Shown: positions 43,681 to 52,992 of the stretch, in pieces
How the letters are laid out: each line of letters begins with the position of its first letter
Numbering within the stretch: position 1 is the stretch's first letter
NCBI RefSeq assembly: GCF_019249655.2
Contig: NZ_CP137557.1
Span: 1,955,001 to 2,019,000 of the forward strand
Direction of reading: 5' to 3'
Length of the DNA: 64,000 nucleotides
Origin: Segatella copri
GTDB lineage: Bacteria; Bacteroidota; Bacteroidia; Bacteroidales; Bacteroidaceae
Notes under the pieces: model-generated
What the model was told of the DNA's origin: nothing
What the model saw: only the letters and a program-made list of their open reading frames with translations
The model's database searches: none
Translations under genes and position numbers: made by a program

Positions 43681-43727
43681 TGTTTTGCTTAGTTTTTTGC
43701 TTGGCTCAACTGTATAGATAATAAGTA
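43681..43727 (+). promoter_or_regulatory. Conserved 47-bp leader element, copy 3
   Basis: First 40 bases match copy 2 except one. The last seven differ and the ATG is lost (TAAGTA), and the following gene starts 19 bp later. Confidence 0.8.
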
Positions 43728-43746
43728 ACAAAAAAAAGAAAGACTG

Positions 43747-44379
43747 ATGTATATGAAAAAATGGATTATGATTTGTGCTTGTGTGGCTGTTTTTCAAACC
43801 ATATTAGCCCAGCGCATCACCCGACAATATAATAATGTGTCGTTCTCTGCGGCGTTGAAGGATTTGAACGCCCGCCAGCATAAGTACACCATCAACTTCG
43901 TGTATGATGAACTGGAGGATTTCAGGGTAACCAAGAGCATCCGCAACCAGAGTGTTCCCGATGCCATCATGCAGCTGATAGGATTTTATCCCATCAGGAT
44001 GACGCAGGTGGAGGATAATATCATGGTGGAGTGTACGCAGAAGACTCCCACCAAGATGATAGGCCGTATCATCGACAATAAGAATCGCCCCATAGATTTC
44101 GCCAATGTAGCCCTGCTGAATGTTCGTGATTCTTCATTGATTAATGGTGGTGTGACGAATGAGAACGGCCAGTTCGAGATTCCCTGCGAGGCGAGAAAGG
44201 CGGTTCGCCCTCGTACCAAGTTGACCCATGGTGGATTCCAGACCCAGGTTCAGGGTACATTGTTGAGCGATGTAGGTATGGTTTCCGACTTATTGAAACA
44301 GATGAAGTACATTCACCGTTCCGGCTTTTCAGATTCACTTCTTTTTCTTCGTACAGTGTTCTTTCTCGAACTGGCGTAG
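43747..44379 (+). pseudogene. Truncated STN-domain receptor (signalling head only)
   Basis: A 210-residue frame: signal peptide, STN and beta-sandwich domains nearly identical in protein and about 97% identical in DNA to the receptor at 38282 up to base ~44200. The homology then ends abruptly. A short stretch (GGFQTQVQGTLLSDVGMVSD, LLKQM) resembles the start of another plug-like domain, after which the frame runs into unrelated DNA. No barrel follows, so it cannot be a receptor; it could be a donor for gene conversion or a soluble decoy of the STN domain. The strain clearly keeps the promoter and leader intact. Confidence 0.8.
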
Positions 44380-44508
44380 CGTGGTGACGCTGAACCGTTC
44401 TTTAATAAACTCCCGGACATCGGAAGCCTTGTAATACACTTTTCCGCTGATAGTGAAGTAAGGCAGCGCACCGATAGCCCGGTAGCGTTGCAGAGTTTTG
44501 CTGTGCTT
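44335..44508 (-). pseudogene. Excisionase-like helix-turn-helix gene remnant
   Basis: The minus-strand frame (44508 to stop at 44335) reads LQRYRAIGALPYFTISGKVY and YKASDVREFIKERFSV. This is the second half of the MerR/excisionase-type HTH proteins carried by Bacteroidota mobilizable elements. It is bounded upstream by TGA (44509-44511), so the N-terminal half is gone. It marks the scar of a mobile element at the broken end of the truncated receptor. Confidence 0.65.
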
Positions 44509-44565
44509 TCACTAACGAGTGCGGTTATAACTGAATCAATATAGCAGAAATACGGTCTATTCTAT

Positions 44566-45192
44566 TCATTTTGCATCTTTAATTTGAATATTTGAATCTT
44601 CAATAATAATAGCTTGTTTATTACTTATAGGAATAAGCTGCAACTTCTCATTATATAGTTGAACTATCTTTTCACCTTTTTTCTTGAATGGAAAATTTCC
44701 ATAATGGGGAATCGTATAAAAATCGACCAAATCTAAAGAAGTACAGTCTTTCAATTCAGGAGCCTTTTCTATTGGATCAAAATTCACACTTCTCATATAT
44801 TCTGCATCGGGAGAGGCTATTATTGCTCCGGCAGATTCCCCAATATACAGTTTACCCAATTTCACTTGTTTAGATATAATTTTATCAACACCTTTTCTTT
44901 TTAACTCTTGCAAAAGGAAAAATGTATTTCCACCTGTTATGTAGATATAATCGCATTTATGTAATATAGAAGATATTTCCTCTTTGGACAGTTGGGTAAT
45001 CTCGACTTCTTCAACAATCATTCCTGCTTCTTCTAAAGCCTTTTTCCCCTTTTTTACATAGAATCGTATTGGTTCTGTAAGGCTTGCAGTTGGTATAAAA
45101 GCTATAATTTTCCCTTGCAAATCTTCTTTGGCACAATCGACAAATAGATTAGCAACATCAGCAAATGATGAGCATAAAAATAATCTTTTCAT
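44566..45192 (-). CDS. Peptidase E-like serine peptidase (S51)
   Basis: A 208-residue protein of the dipeptidase E/cyanophycinase fold. The nucleophile serine is in IGESAGAII, and YIYITGGNTFFLLQEL carries the glycine-rich turn of the family; IPHYGNFPF should hold the conserved His. It would cleave Asp-X dipeptides in the cytoplasm. Its A+T-rich codon use differs from its neighbours, and it lies beside mobile-element scars, so recent acquisition is likely. Confidence 0.85.
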   Translation of the reverse strand: MKRLFLCSSFADVANLFVDCAKEDLQGKIIAFIPTASLTEPIRFYVKKGKKALEEAGMIVEEVEITQLSKEEISSILHKCDYIYITGGNTFFLLQELKRKGVDKIISKQVKLGKLYIGESAGAIIASPDAEYMRSVNFDPIEKAPELKDCTSLDLVDFYTIPHYGNFPFKKKGEKIVQLYNEKLQLIPISNKQAIIIEDSNIQIKDAK

Positions 45193-45742
45193 ATTTTATA
45201 ATATTAAGTTGAATACTTTTTGATACAAAAATAGCGTCTTCTATGACAGCTCTATGTCAGTAAGTCTAAATATTGAAGAGTTTTTTCTTCGAAAGTACTT
45301 ATTTTTTATAAGTAATCTTTCGGTTGCAAAGATACGATATTTAATCGGGGATAAAGAATGTTTTAAGATTTTTTTAAGTATTTGCGCCTTTTCGATGAGC
45401 CAAGGACAGCTCATGTTTCTTTCGATGGCAACGACAATGCATCTTATAACTGCAACATCATAAGCCATAATGCCAAACTCATACATAGGGAAGATGGCAA
45501 CTATTGAGCAGAAGTCCGCTCGTTTCCATATTGTTACCTGTATAATATAGGCAAACGCCCAACTTCTTGATTTTCAATCAAAGTCCAATTTAGAGCGAGT
45601 TAGTTTTGTTAACACTATTTTTAGCAATTCGCTCTATGCTTCAATTTAATAGATTTTTTTCCTCCGTTTCTTTGCCATTTCCATCTTTTTCCTTAATTTT
45701 GCAGCAGAAACTCTATAATAGATATTTTTAATAGCAAAAAGA
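45193..45742. other. 550-bp A+T-rich gap
   Basis: I see no convincing gene. Short frames on both strands (for example 45241-45486 minus, with IRCIVVAIERN) lack recognisable domains. TAGAGCGA near 45592 and TCGCTCTA near 45629 form an inverted pair about 30 bp apart. The gap may be debris from the insertion that brought the neighbouring peptidase gene. Confidence 0.5.
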
Positions 45743-46738
45743 ATGAAGATGAAACAGAAAAAGATAAGAAAGATAGGCATCGCTTCGGCTCTGGGCTTGG
45801 TGGTGCTCGTGGTGCTGGGACTGTATGGCGCCAGCAACTATATGCTCAATTATTCGCTCAATTATCCGAAGGAGGAGAGAATGACGGCTGAGCATTGGAA
45901 GAACAGAATGAAGAACGAGTGCCCCTGGATGATTGGCTGGATGGACTCAGTGTATCAGCACCATTGCGTGATGGATACCTTTGTCGTGATGCCGTCGGGC
46001 TACAAGGCCCATGCCATCTATCTCTATGCACCGAATACTACGGAAAAGACTGCCGTGGTGGTGCATGGCTATCAGGTGCGCTCCGAGGGTATGCTGCACA
46101 TCGCCTATCTCTATAATCACGATATGGGGTATAATGTGCTCCTGCCAGATCTGTATGGACACGGAGAGAGCGAGGGAGACCATATCCAGATGGGATGGAA
46201 GGATAGATGGGATGTCATCAGATGGTCGGAAATCGCCAATGAGATTTTTAAAGTGAAGAGTGAAGAACAAAAAGTGAAGAATACCCGTCAGGTGATTCAT
46301 GGTATTTCGATGGGTGCGGCAACCACGATGGCGGTATCGGGAGAGAAGACTCCCGATTACGTGAAGTGCTTTGTGGAGGACTGCGGCTATACCAGCGTAT
46401 GGGATGAGTTTTCCGCTCAGCTCAAAGACCAGTTTGGCTTGCCTGCCTTCCCGCTGATGAATACCACTTCTGCTCTTTGCCAGTATCGCTACGGCTGGTC
46501 GTTTGCCGAGGCGCAGCAGATAGAGCAGGTTCGCAAGAGCACCAAACCGATGCTCTTTATCCATGGCGATAAGGATGCCTTCGTGCCTTACGCCATGCTT
46601 CATCCGCTTTACGAGGCAAAGACGAAGGGCAGAAAAGCCATCTTCATCGCCAAAGGCTCCGTTCATGCCATGGCATATCGCGACCATCACGAGGTATACA
46701 CCCGCATCGTAAGAGACTTTGTTTCGAAGGAAGAATAG
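45743..46738 (+). CDS. Membrane-anchored alpha/beta hydrolase
   Basis: A 331-residue hydrolase with an N-terminal signal anchor (about 9-28, IGIASALGLVVLVVLGLYG). The catalytic triad is visible: nucleophile in HGISMGAAT, Asp in IHGDKDAFVP, and His in GSVHAMAYRDH. The oxyanion region is VVHGYQVRSEG, with LPDLYGHGESEG following. It is an esterase or peptidase-like enzyme facing the periplasm; the substrate is unknown. A strong terminator follows. Confidence 0.88.
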   Translation: MKMKQKKIRKIGIASALGLVVLVVLGLYGASNYMLNYSLNYPKEERMTAEHWKNRMKNECPWMIGWMDSVYQHHCVMDTFVVMPSGYKAHAIYLYAPNTTEKTAVVVHGYQVRSEGMLHIAYLYNHDMGYNVLLPDLYGHGESEGDHIQMGWKDRWDVIRWSEIANEIFKVKSEEQKVKNTRQVIHGISMGAATTMAVSGEKTPDYVKCFVEDCGYTSVWDEFSAQLKDQFGLPAFPLMNTTSALCQYRYGWSFAEAQQIEQVRKSTKPMLFIHGDKDAFVPYAMLHPLYEAKTKGRKAIFIAKGSVHAMAYRDHHEVYTRIVRDFVSKEE

Positions 46739-46752
46739 TATGAATATAATTA

Positions 46753-46797
46753 CCCTTAAGGCTAAAAATATTTAGCCTTAAGGGAAAATATTTTTTG
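46753..46797 (+). terminator. Terminator after the hydrolase gene
   Basis: Perfect 14-bp stem CCCTTAAGGCTAAA (46753-46766) / TTTAGCCTTAAGGG (46771-46784) with a 4-nt loop, followed by an A/T tract ending in TTTTTT. Confidence 0.85.
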
Positions 46798-46940
46798 CCT
46801 TAACTCTAAATATTCTATGACTTCCTGATGGAGACTCATATCAGGGAGCCAAACTTTGCTTTTTTTGACGGATGTTTGCCTTTTTCTGCTTTTGCCTTAA
46901 AATAAAGCAGAAAAGTATTGGCTAGTATCTTATTTTTTCT

Positions 46941-46948
46941 TATTTTTG
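46941..46948 (+). promoter_or_regulatory. -7 box (TATTTTTG) of the GH36 gene
   Basis: TATTTTTG at 46941-46948 lies 47 bp before the start; TTGG near 46918 could be a weak -33 element. Confidence 0.5.
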
Positions 46949-46995
46949 CAGTCGAAAAATTAGTCAATGACAGAAACTAATAACATAATTCAACT

Positions 46996-49194
46996 ATGAT
47001 GAAATTAAAATCACTAGCGTTTTTGCTCATCTCCGTCGCCATGCCTGCGATGGCCGAGCAAGTATCAGTTAACAGTAAGGGCATCTCACTTATTCTCGAT
47101 GTGGAGAACGGCAAGCCTGCTCAGTATCTCTACTTCGGTACCAAGTTGAATGCTGCCGATCTGCAGAACCTCAAGGTGGCTACCAACGGAAGAATGGATG
47201 CCTATCCTGCCTATGGCTTGAACACTCCTACAGAGGCTGCACTCGCCATGCGCCATAGCGACGGTAACCTCTCTACGGCTCTTGTGGCTACGGGCAGCAA
47301 CGTGAAGCAGGAGGCAAATGCCACCGTTACTACCATCCATCTCAAGGATCCTGTATATAATATAAAGGTGGACTTGAAGTATCGTGCCTACAAGGATGTG
47401 GATATGATTGAGGCGTGGACCGAAATCCGCAACGGCGAAAAGGGCATCGTTACCCTGACCTCCTTCGCTTCTGCCATGCTTCCTATCCGCCGTGGCGATG
47501 TATGGATGAGCCACCTCTCGGGTACATGGGCTGCCGAGGCGCAGTTGAGCCACGAGAAGCTGCAGCCAGGCGAGTTCGTTATCCGCAACAATGATGGCGT
47601 GCGCAATTCGCATACCGACCATGCCGAGGTGATGTTCTCGCTCAACGGTAAGGGACAGGAGAATGCGGGTGCCGTAATCGGTGCGGCACTGGAATACAGC
47701 GGCAACTATAAGCTCAAGACCGTGACCGACGATACGGAGTATCACTACTTCTTTGCCGGCATCAACGAGCAGAACTCTGAATATCACCTGAAGAAGGGCG
47801 AAACCTTCAAGACTCCGGCACTCGCCTTCACCTATTCCAATGAGGGATTGAGCGGTGCCAGCCGCAACTTTCACAAGTGGGGACGCAAGTATGTGCTTGC
47901 CCATGGCGACCAGGAGCGTGACATCCTGCTCAACTCCTGGGAGGGTGTTTATTTCGACATCAACCAGAAGGGGATGGACCAGATGATGGCCGACATCCAC
48001 AGCATGGGTGGCGAACTCTTCGTGATGGACGACGGATGGTTCGGAAAGAAATATCCTAGAAAGAAAGACGACACTGCCCTGGGCGACTGGGTGGTGGATA
48101 CCGAAAAGTTGCCTGATGGCATCGAGGGTCTGCTCCGTGATGTCAAGAAGAACGGCGTGAAGTTTGGTATCTGGATTGAGCCAGAAATGACCAACACCAA
48201 GAGTGAACTCTACGAGAAGCATCCTGACTGGATAGTCAAGGCGCCTAAGCGTGATGCAGTGGTAGGCCGTGGCGGCACACAGCTGGTGCTCGACCTGGGT
48301 AATCCTAAGGTACAGGATTTCGTATTTGGCGTGGTAGATAATCTGCTTACCAAGTATCCTGAGATTGCCTACATCAAGTGGGATGCCAACATGTCTATCA
48401 TGAACCATGGCAGCCAGTATCTTTCTGCTGCCGACCAGAGTCATCTCTACATCGCTTACCATCAGGGATTTGCCAATGTCATCGACCGCATCCGTGCCAA
48501 GTATAAGGATGTGGTAATCCAGTGCTGTGCCAGCGGTGGTGCCCGTGCCAACTGGGGCAGCCTGCGTGGCTTCGACGAGTTCTGGGTGAGTGACAATACC
48601 GATGCCCTGCAGCGCATCTATATGCAGTATGGCACCAGTTACTTCTTCCCGGCTATCGCCATGGCGAGCCATATCTCTGCCGTGCCTAACCACACCGTGT
48701 TCCGTACCACATCATTGAAGTATCGCATCGATGTGGCTATGAGCGGTCGTCTGGGTATGGAAATACAGCCTAAGCACATGAAGGAGGAGGAAAAGGCACT
48801 CTGCCGCAAGGCCATCAGCGAGTATAAGGAGATTCGTCCTGTGGTACAGTTTGGCGACCTCTATCGTCTGGTTTCTCCATACGATAACCAGGGCTTGTCG
48901 TCTATCATGTATGTAAGCGAGGCGAAGGATAAGGCTGTGTTCTACTGGTGGAAGATAGCCAACTTCTATAATGTTCATCTGCCAAGAGTAAAGATGGCGG
49001 GTCTGGATGCCAACAAGATGTATAAGGTGCGTGAGTTGAATGTCATCGACAATACTCCGCTCGATTGCGAGGGCAAGTCATACTCTGGCAAGTATCTGAT
49101 GGAGCATGGTTTGGAGATGCCATTGGAGAACAATGTAGATTGGGGTAAGAAGACCGACTGGTCTTCCCGCGTGCTTTATCTCGTAGCACAGTAA
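46996..49194 (+). CDS. Alpha-galactosidase, GH36, exported
   Basis: A 732-residue glycoside hydrolase with a signal peptide (about 1-21, ending MPAMAE). It has the N-terminal beta-supersandwich (about 25-290), the (beta/alpha)8 barrel (about 300-640) and a small C-terminal beta domain. The nucleophile is D463 (YIKWDANMS) and the acid/base D533 (FWVSDNTDALQR); CCASGGARANWG is also diagnostic. It removes alpha-galactosyl units from raffinose-type oligosaccharides or galactomannan in the periplasm. It stands alone without a Sus-type locus. Confidence 0.95.
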   Translation: MMKLKSLAFLLISVAMPAMAEQVSVNSKGISLILDVENGKPAQYLYFGTKLNAADLQNLKVATNGRMDAYPAYGLNTPTEAALAMRHSDGNLSTALVATGSNVKQEANATVTTIHLKDPVYNIKVDLKYRAYKDVDMIEAWTEIRNGEKGIVTLTSFASAMLPIRRGDVWMSHLSGTWAAEAQLSHEKLQPGEFVIRNNDGVRNSHTDHAEVMFSLNGKGQENAGAVIGAALEYSGNYKLKTVTDDTEYHYFFAGINEQNSEYHLKKGETFKTPALAFTYSNEGLSGASRNFHKWGRKYVLAHGDQERDILLNSWEGVYFDINQKGMDQMMADIHSMGGELFVMDDGWFGKKYPRKKDDTALGDWVVDTEKLPDGIEGLLRDVKKNGVKFGIWIEPEMTNTKSELYEKHPDWIVKAPKRDAVVGRGGTQLVLDLGNPKVQDFVFGVVDNLLTKYPEIAYIKWDANMSIMNHGSQYLSAADQSHLYIAYHQGFANVIDRIRAKYKDVVIQCCASGGARANWGSLRGFDEFWVSDNTDALQRIYMQYGTSYFFPAIAMASHISAVPNHTVFRTTSLKYRIDVAMSGRLGMEIQPKHMKEEEKALCRKAISEYKEIRPVVQFGDLYRLVSPYDNQGLSSIMYVSEAKDKAVFYWWKIANFYNVHLPRVKMAGLDANKMYKVRELNVIDNTPLDCEGKSYSGKYLMEHGLEMPLENNVDWGKKTDWSSRVLYLVAQ

Positions 49195-49231
49195 ACCTGA
49201 AGTATCGAAATATCTTAATATCGTAATATAG

Positions 49232-49267
49232 AAAAAAGCAGAATATCAATTGGTATTCTGCTTTTTT
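49232..49267. terminator. Bidirectional terminator between GH36 and flavoprotein genes
   Basis: AAAAAAGCAGAATA at 49232-49245 pairs with TATTCTGCTTTTTT at 49254-49267; A and T tracts flank both sides, and the two genes are convergent. Confidence 0.85.
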
Positions 49268-49321
49268 GGTATTTTTCAAAAACTTTTATTCTCCGATAAT
49301 CTTTTATTCTTTAAGATTCTT

Positions 49322-50608
49322 TTATTCTCCGATATGTTGTCCCACCACATATCCCGTGGTCCAGGCTGCCTGCAGATTGAAGCCGCCGGTGATGGCATCG
49401 ATGTCGAGCACTTCGCCGGCAAAGAAGAGGTGAGGGCACACCTTGCTCTCCAGGGTATGCAGGTCGATGTTGCTGAGGCTGATGCCGCCGCAGGTAACAA
49501 ACTCCTCCTTGAAGGCTCCCTTGCCGTTTACCTGATAGAGGTCGTTGGTGAGGGTTTCTATCAGCAGGTTGCAGCCCTTCTTTCCCATTTCGCTCCATTT
49601 CTTCTCGGGCGCATACCCCATCTTCTGAATCAGGAAGAGCCAGAGGCGGGATGGCAGATTGTAGGGGCGGATGCTTGCCAGCTGCTTCTGCGGGTTGGCG
49701 ATGATGATGCCCTGGATGTTCTCTTCCACCAGCGAGCGGTTGCTCTCGTGTACCCAGTTTACGGAAATCTTAATCTGATAATTGTTCTCGTGCAGATAGC
49801 GGGCTGCATGGGATGAGAGCTTCAGCACGGCAGGACCGCTCATGCCCCAATGGGTGATGAGGAGCGGACCCTCTGCCTTCAGCTTGGTGCCCGGAATGCT
49901 GGTATATACCGGCTCTACCACCGTGCCCATCAGATTCTTGAAAGCCTTGTCGGCGATGTTGAAGGTGAAGAGCGATGGGATAGGCAGCTCTATCGCATGT
50001 CCCAGGTCTGAGAGATGCTTGAAGCTCTCCATCTTCGGATGACCGCCCGTGGTGATGGCTACCCGGTGGAAGGCAATCTGCTTGATTTCGGAAACGGGAT
50101 GAGAGGCAGAAGATGCACCCGATAGATTTCCCTTTTCTTTTGAAATCTTGAAATCCAGGAGCAGGCGCTCATCCTCCAGTTCGGTGATGGCGGTGAGCTG
50201 GTGGTTGCATTGAATCTTCACGCCCAGTCGCTTGGCGGTATTCACCAGACAGTCGATGATGCTGTGCGAATCCTGCGATTGCGGAAACACGCATTGGTCT
50301 TCCTGCGTAACCAGTGGCACGCCGTTCTCCTCAAACCAGTCGAAGGCATGCTGGTAGTCGAATCTCTTGAAGAGTCGCTTCATCAGTTTATGTCCGCGAG
50401 GGTACGCCTGTTTCAGGTCGGAAATCTCGTCAAAGGAATTGGTAAGATTACATCTTCCTCCTCCCGTGATTTCCACCTTGGCGAGAACCTTAGAATTCTT
50501 TTCGAAAATCGTGATGTCGGCGTGAGGGAAGTTGCGCTTGGCCTCTATCGCCGCAAAGAATCCTGCGGCACCCCCACCAATAATTGCAATATGTAGTGTC
50601 TGTGGCAT
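49322..50608 (-). CDS. HI0933-like FAD-dependent oxidoreductase
   Basis: A 428-residue flavoprotein of the HI0933/BaiN-like (aminoacetone oxidase) family. The FAD-binding motif IAIIGGGAAGFFAAIEA is at the N-terminus, followed by ITGGGRCNLTNS, a family signature, and a C-terminal FAGEVLDIDAITGGFNLQAA segment closing the FAD site. The ATG at 50608 starts directly before the Rossmann fold; the frame stays open 144 bp further but includes promoter-like DNA. Its physiological substrate is unknown. It diverges from the AAA-ATPase gene. Confidence 0.9.
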   Translation of the reverse strand: MPQTLHIAIIGGGAAGFFAAIEAKRNFPHADITIFEKNSKVLAKVEITGGGRCNLTNSFDEISDLKQAYPRGHKLMKRLFKRFDYQHAFDWFEENGVPLVTQEDQCVFPQSQDSHSIIDCLVNTAKRLGVKIQCNHQLTAITELEDERLLLDFKISKEKGNLSGASSASHPVSEIKQIAFHRVAITTGGHPKMESFKHLSDLGHAIELPIPSLFTFNIADKAFKNLMGTVVEPVYTSIPGTKLKAEGPLLITHWGMSGPAVLKLSSHAARYLHENNYQIKISVNWVHESNRSLVEENIQGIIIANPQKQLASIRPYNLPSRLWLFLIQKMGYAPEKKWSEMGKKGCNLLIETLTNDLYQVNGKGAFKEEFVTCGGISLSNIDLHTLESKVCPHLFFAGEVLDIDAITGGFNLQAAWTTGYVVGQHIGE

Positions 50609-50682
50609 ATCGTATTTTTTGATGATTAGGGTGCAAAGGTACTGCTTTTCTTTGATAAAAGAAGAAAAGTTCTCCTTTTTCT

Positions 50683-50713
50683 TTTGCAGATACGATAGAT
50701 TTTTGTAACTTTG
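50683..50713 (+). promoter_or_regulatory. Promoter of the AAA-ATPase gene
   Basis: TTTG (50683-50686), 19-bp spacer, TAACTTTG (50706-50713), 17 bp before the start codon. Confidence 0.75.
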
Positions 50714-50730
50714 CGCAAAAATATCAGCAC

Positions 50731-52473
50731 ATGGAAGCAAAGAGAATACCATACGGCGTATCTGACTTCGTTGACGTGATGGAACGGAATCAGTATTATG
50801 TAGATAAGACTATGTATATTCCACAGTTGGAAGAAGAAGCGGATAATTTATTCTTTATCCGCCCTCGCCGCTTTGGAAAGAGCATATTCTTAAGTATGTT
50901 GCATGCCTATTACGATTGTCATACCAAGGATAAGTTCCAGCAATGGTTTGGCAATCTCTGGATAGGCAAGCATCCCACACCTTTGCAGGGCAAGTTTCTC
51001 GTCTTGCATCTAGACTTTTCGCAGGTGGGAGGAACAATAGAGAAGTTGGAGGATAACTTCAACAGTTATTGTCGTATCAAGCTCGACAGCTTTGTTGATG
51101 TTTATCGCGACTTCTATTCAGAGACTTTTGTCGAAAAGGTGCTGGCTTCTACTGAAGCAACAGAGAAACTCAATATGATAAACGATGAGAACAGAAAGCT
51201 AGGACTGGATGTTTATCTCATCATAGACGAATACGATAATTTCACCAACACCGTACTCAATGAGCAGGGTGAGGACATGTATTGGGCGATAACTCATGCA
51301 GAAGGTTTTTATCGCGACATCTTCAAGAAGTTCAAGGGCACTTGCCGTCGTATCTTCATCTCGGGTGTAAGTCCTGTTACGCTCGATGATGTTACCAGTG
51401 GGTTCAACATAGGATGGCATATTTCTACCAAACTGAAGTTTAATCAGATGCTCGGCTTCTCCGAGGAGGATGTGATGGAACTGTTTGGATATTACAAAAC
51501 GGCAGGAAAACTGCCTGCTGACTGCGATATTCAGAAAGTGGTAGCGGAAATGAAACCATGGTATGATAACTATTGCTTTTCAAAGATGGCGTTGAATAAG
51601 CAGAGCAAGGTATTCAATTGCGATATGGTGCTTTATTATCTTCGCACGTATGTAAGCACGGGGGCTGCCCCAGAGCAGATGATTGACCCGAATACCAAGA
51701 CCGACTATAATAAGATGAAGCGCCTTTTGCAGTTGGATAAGTTGGATGGAGACCGCAAGGGAGTGATTCGCACCATTGCTGAGACGGGGCAGATTATCAC
51801 GAATCTTCGTGAAACTTTTCCAGCCCGTTCCATTACCGACCCCGGCGTGTTCCCAAGTCTGCTTTTCTATTATGGAATGTTGACCATCAAGGATACTTTT
51901 GGCGACCAGGTGATACTGGGTATTCCCAACAACAATGTTCGCAAGCAATATTATGAGTATTTGCTGGAAGAATATCAGGATGTAAAGCATGTAAATATTG
52001 ATGAGCTCAAGACGATGTTCACTTACATGGCATTCCAGGGGAAATGGTGTGAGGCTTTGGGGCATATGGCAAAAGCATACGCCGAAGTCTCTTCGGTGCG
52101 TGATACCATCGGAGGCGAGCGAAATCTGCAAGGTTTCTTTATGGCCTACCTTAGTTTGAACAACTATTATTATACTGCCCCCGAATTGGAACTGAATCAT
52201 GGCTATTGCGATTTCTTCCTCTTGCCAAACTTGTCTCGTTATCCTACCAAGCACAGTTATATCATAGAATTGAAACTTGTGCCAAAGAAAGAAAAGGGAA
52301 TTTCGAAAGAAACATTCGAGAAGATGATAGGGGAGCAGTGGGATGCTGCTGAAGAGCAAATCTGCCGTTATGCCGTGGCTCCAAGGGTTGAGGCCTTGCG
52401 ACAGGGAACCCAACTGCATAAGATTATCATGCAGTTTGATGGCTGGAATCTGATCCGTATGGAAGAGGTGTGA
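50731..52473 (+). CDS. AAA-ATPase-like / PD-(D/E)XK nuclease family protein
   Basis: A 580-residue member of the large Bacteroidota family with an N-terminal AAA-ATPase-like domain (PF09820-type, about 6-290; Walker A FIRPRRFGKSIFLSML, Walker B VYLIIDEYDNF) and a C-terminal PD-(D/E)XK domain (PF08011-type; GYCDFFLLPN and YIIELKLV supply the acidic and Lys residues). Genomes of this group often carry dozens of copies. The function is unknown; roles in defence or as mobile domesticated nucleases have been suggested. It is intact and has its own promoter. Confidence 0.88.
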   Translation: MEAKRIPYGVSDFVDVMERNQYYVDKTMYIPQLEEEADNLFFIRPRRFGKSIFLSMLHAYYDCHTKDKFQQWFGNLWIGKHPTPLQGKFLVLHLDFSQVGGTIEKLEDNFNSYCRIKLDSFVDVYRDFYSETFVEKVLASTEATEKLNMINDENRKLGLDVYLIIDEYDNFTNTVLNEQGEDMYWAITHAEGFYRDIFKKFKGTCRRIFISGVSPVTLDDVTSGFNIGWHISTKLKFNQMLGFSEEDVMELFGYYKTAGKLPADCDIQKVVAEMKPWYDNYCFSKMALNKQSKVFNCDMVLYYLRTYVSTGAAPEQMIDPNTKTDYNKMKRLLQLDKLDGDRKGVIRTIAETGQIITNLRETFPARSITDPGVFPSLLFYYGMLTIKDTFGDQVILGIPNNNVRKQYYEYLLEEYQDVKHVNIDELKTMFTYMAFQGKWCEALGHMAKAYAEVSSVRDTIGGERNLQGFFMAYLSLNNYYYTAPELELNHGYCDFFLLPNLSRYPTKHSYIIELKLVPKKEKGISKETFEKMIGEQWDAAEEQICRYAVAPRVEALRQGTQLHKIIMQFDGWNLIRMEEV

Positions 52474-52542
52474 AAAGGTGTGAAAGTGGGTAATAAGATA
52501 CCCTATAGAATATTTTTTGATTTAGGATATAAATAAAGATTT

Positions 52543-52941
52543 ATGGCAAAAAGAGAATATGTTGAGGCCAACAAGCGTTGGCTGGAGGAAAAGGCAAAGG
52601 AGGAGGGCGTTATGGCGCTGCCTCGTGGTATATATTATAAGGTGTTGAAGCAGGGCGACCCGAAGGGAGCACAGCCTAGCCGACGCAGCATCGTGACGGC
52701 CCATTACACCGGTTGGACCATCAACGGCAAGAAGTTTGATTCCAGCCGTGGCGGTACGCCGTTCGCCATGCGATTGAGCGACCTGATAGATGGCTGGATT
52801 GTTGCCATGCAGCAGATGCACGTGGGCGACCAGTGGGAACTTTACATCCCTGCCGAGATGGGCTACGGCAAGTTCTCGCAGCCGGGCATCCCAGGCGGTT
52901 CTACCCTGATATTCGAAGTAGAACTGTTGGGAGTGGGATAA
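52543..52941 (+). CDS. FKBP-type peptidyl-prolyl isomerase
   Basis: A 132-residue cytosolic FKBP without signal peptide. The fold segments are visible: VTAHYTGWTINGKKFDSSRG, FAMRLSDLIDGWIVAMQQM and the C-terminal PGIPGGSTLIFEVELLGVG. The residues lining the active pocket (Tyr in HYTG, Phe in KKFDSS, Trp/Ile in GWIVA, Tyr in MGYGKF) are kept. It catalyses prolyl isomerisation during folding. It lies 69 bp after the AAA-ATPase gene. Confidence 0.93.
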   Translation: MAKREYVEANKRWLEEKAKEEGVMALPRGIYYKVLKQGDPKGAQPSRRSIVTAHYTGWTINGKKFDSSRGGTPFAMRLSDLIDGWIVAMQQMHVGDQWELYIPAEMGYGKFSQPGIPGGSTLIFEVELLGVG

Positions 52942-52992
52942 CCCGGATACTTGAAATTATAAAGATCATTAAGATAAGAGAGTCTTGTCCGG

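Noticed and set aside
45241..45486. 81-codon minus-strand frame in the A+T-rich gap
   Set aside because: No recognisable domain, overlapped by an equally long plus-strand frame, no promoter.
47086..48693. Long 535-codon reading frame antisense to the GH36 gene
   Set aside because: It mirrors the codon bias of the alpha-galactosidase, which carries all catalytic motifs; the antisense product has no recognisable domain.
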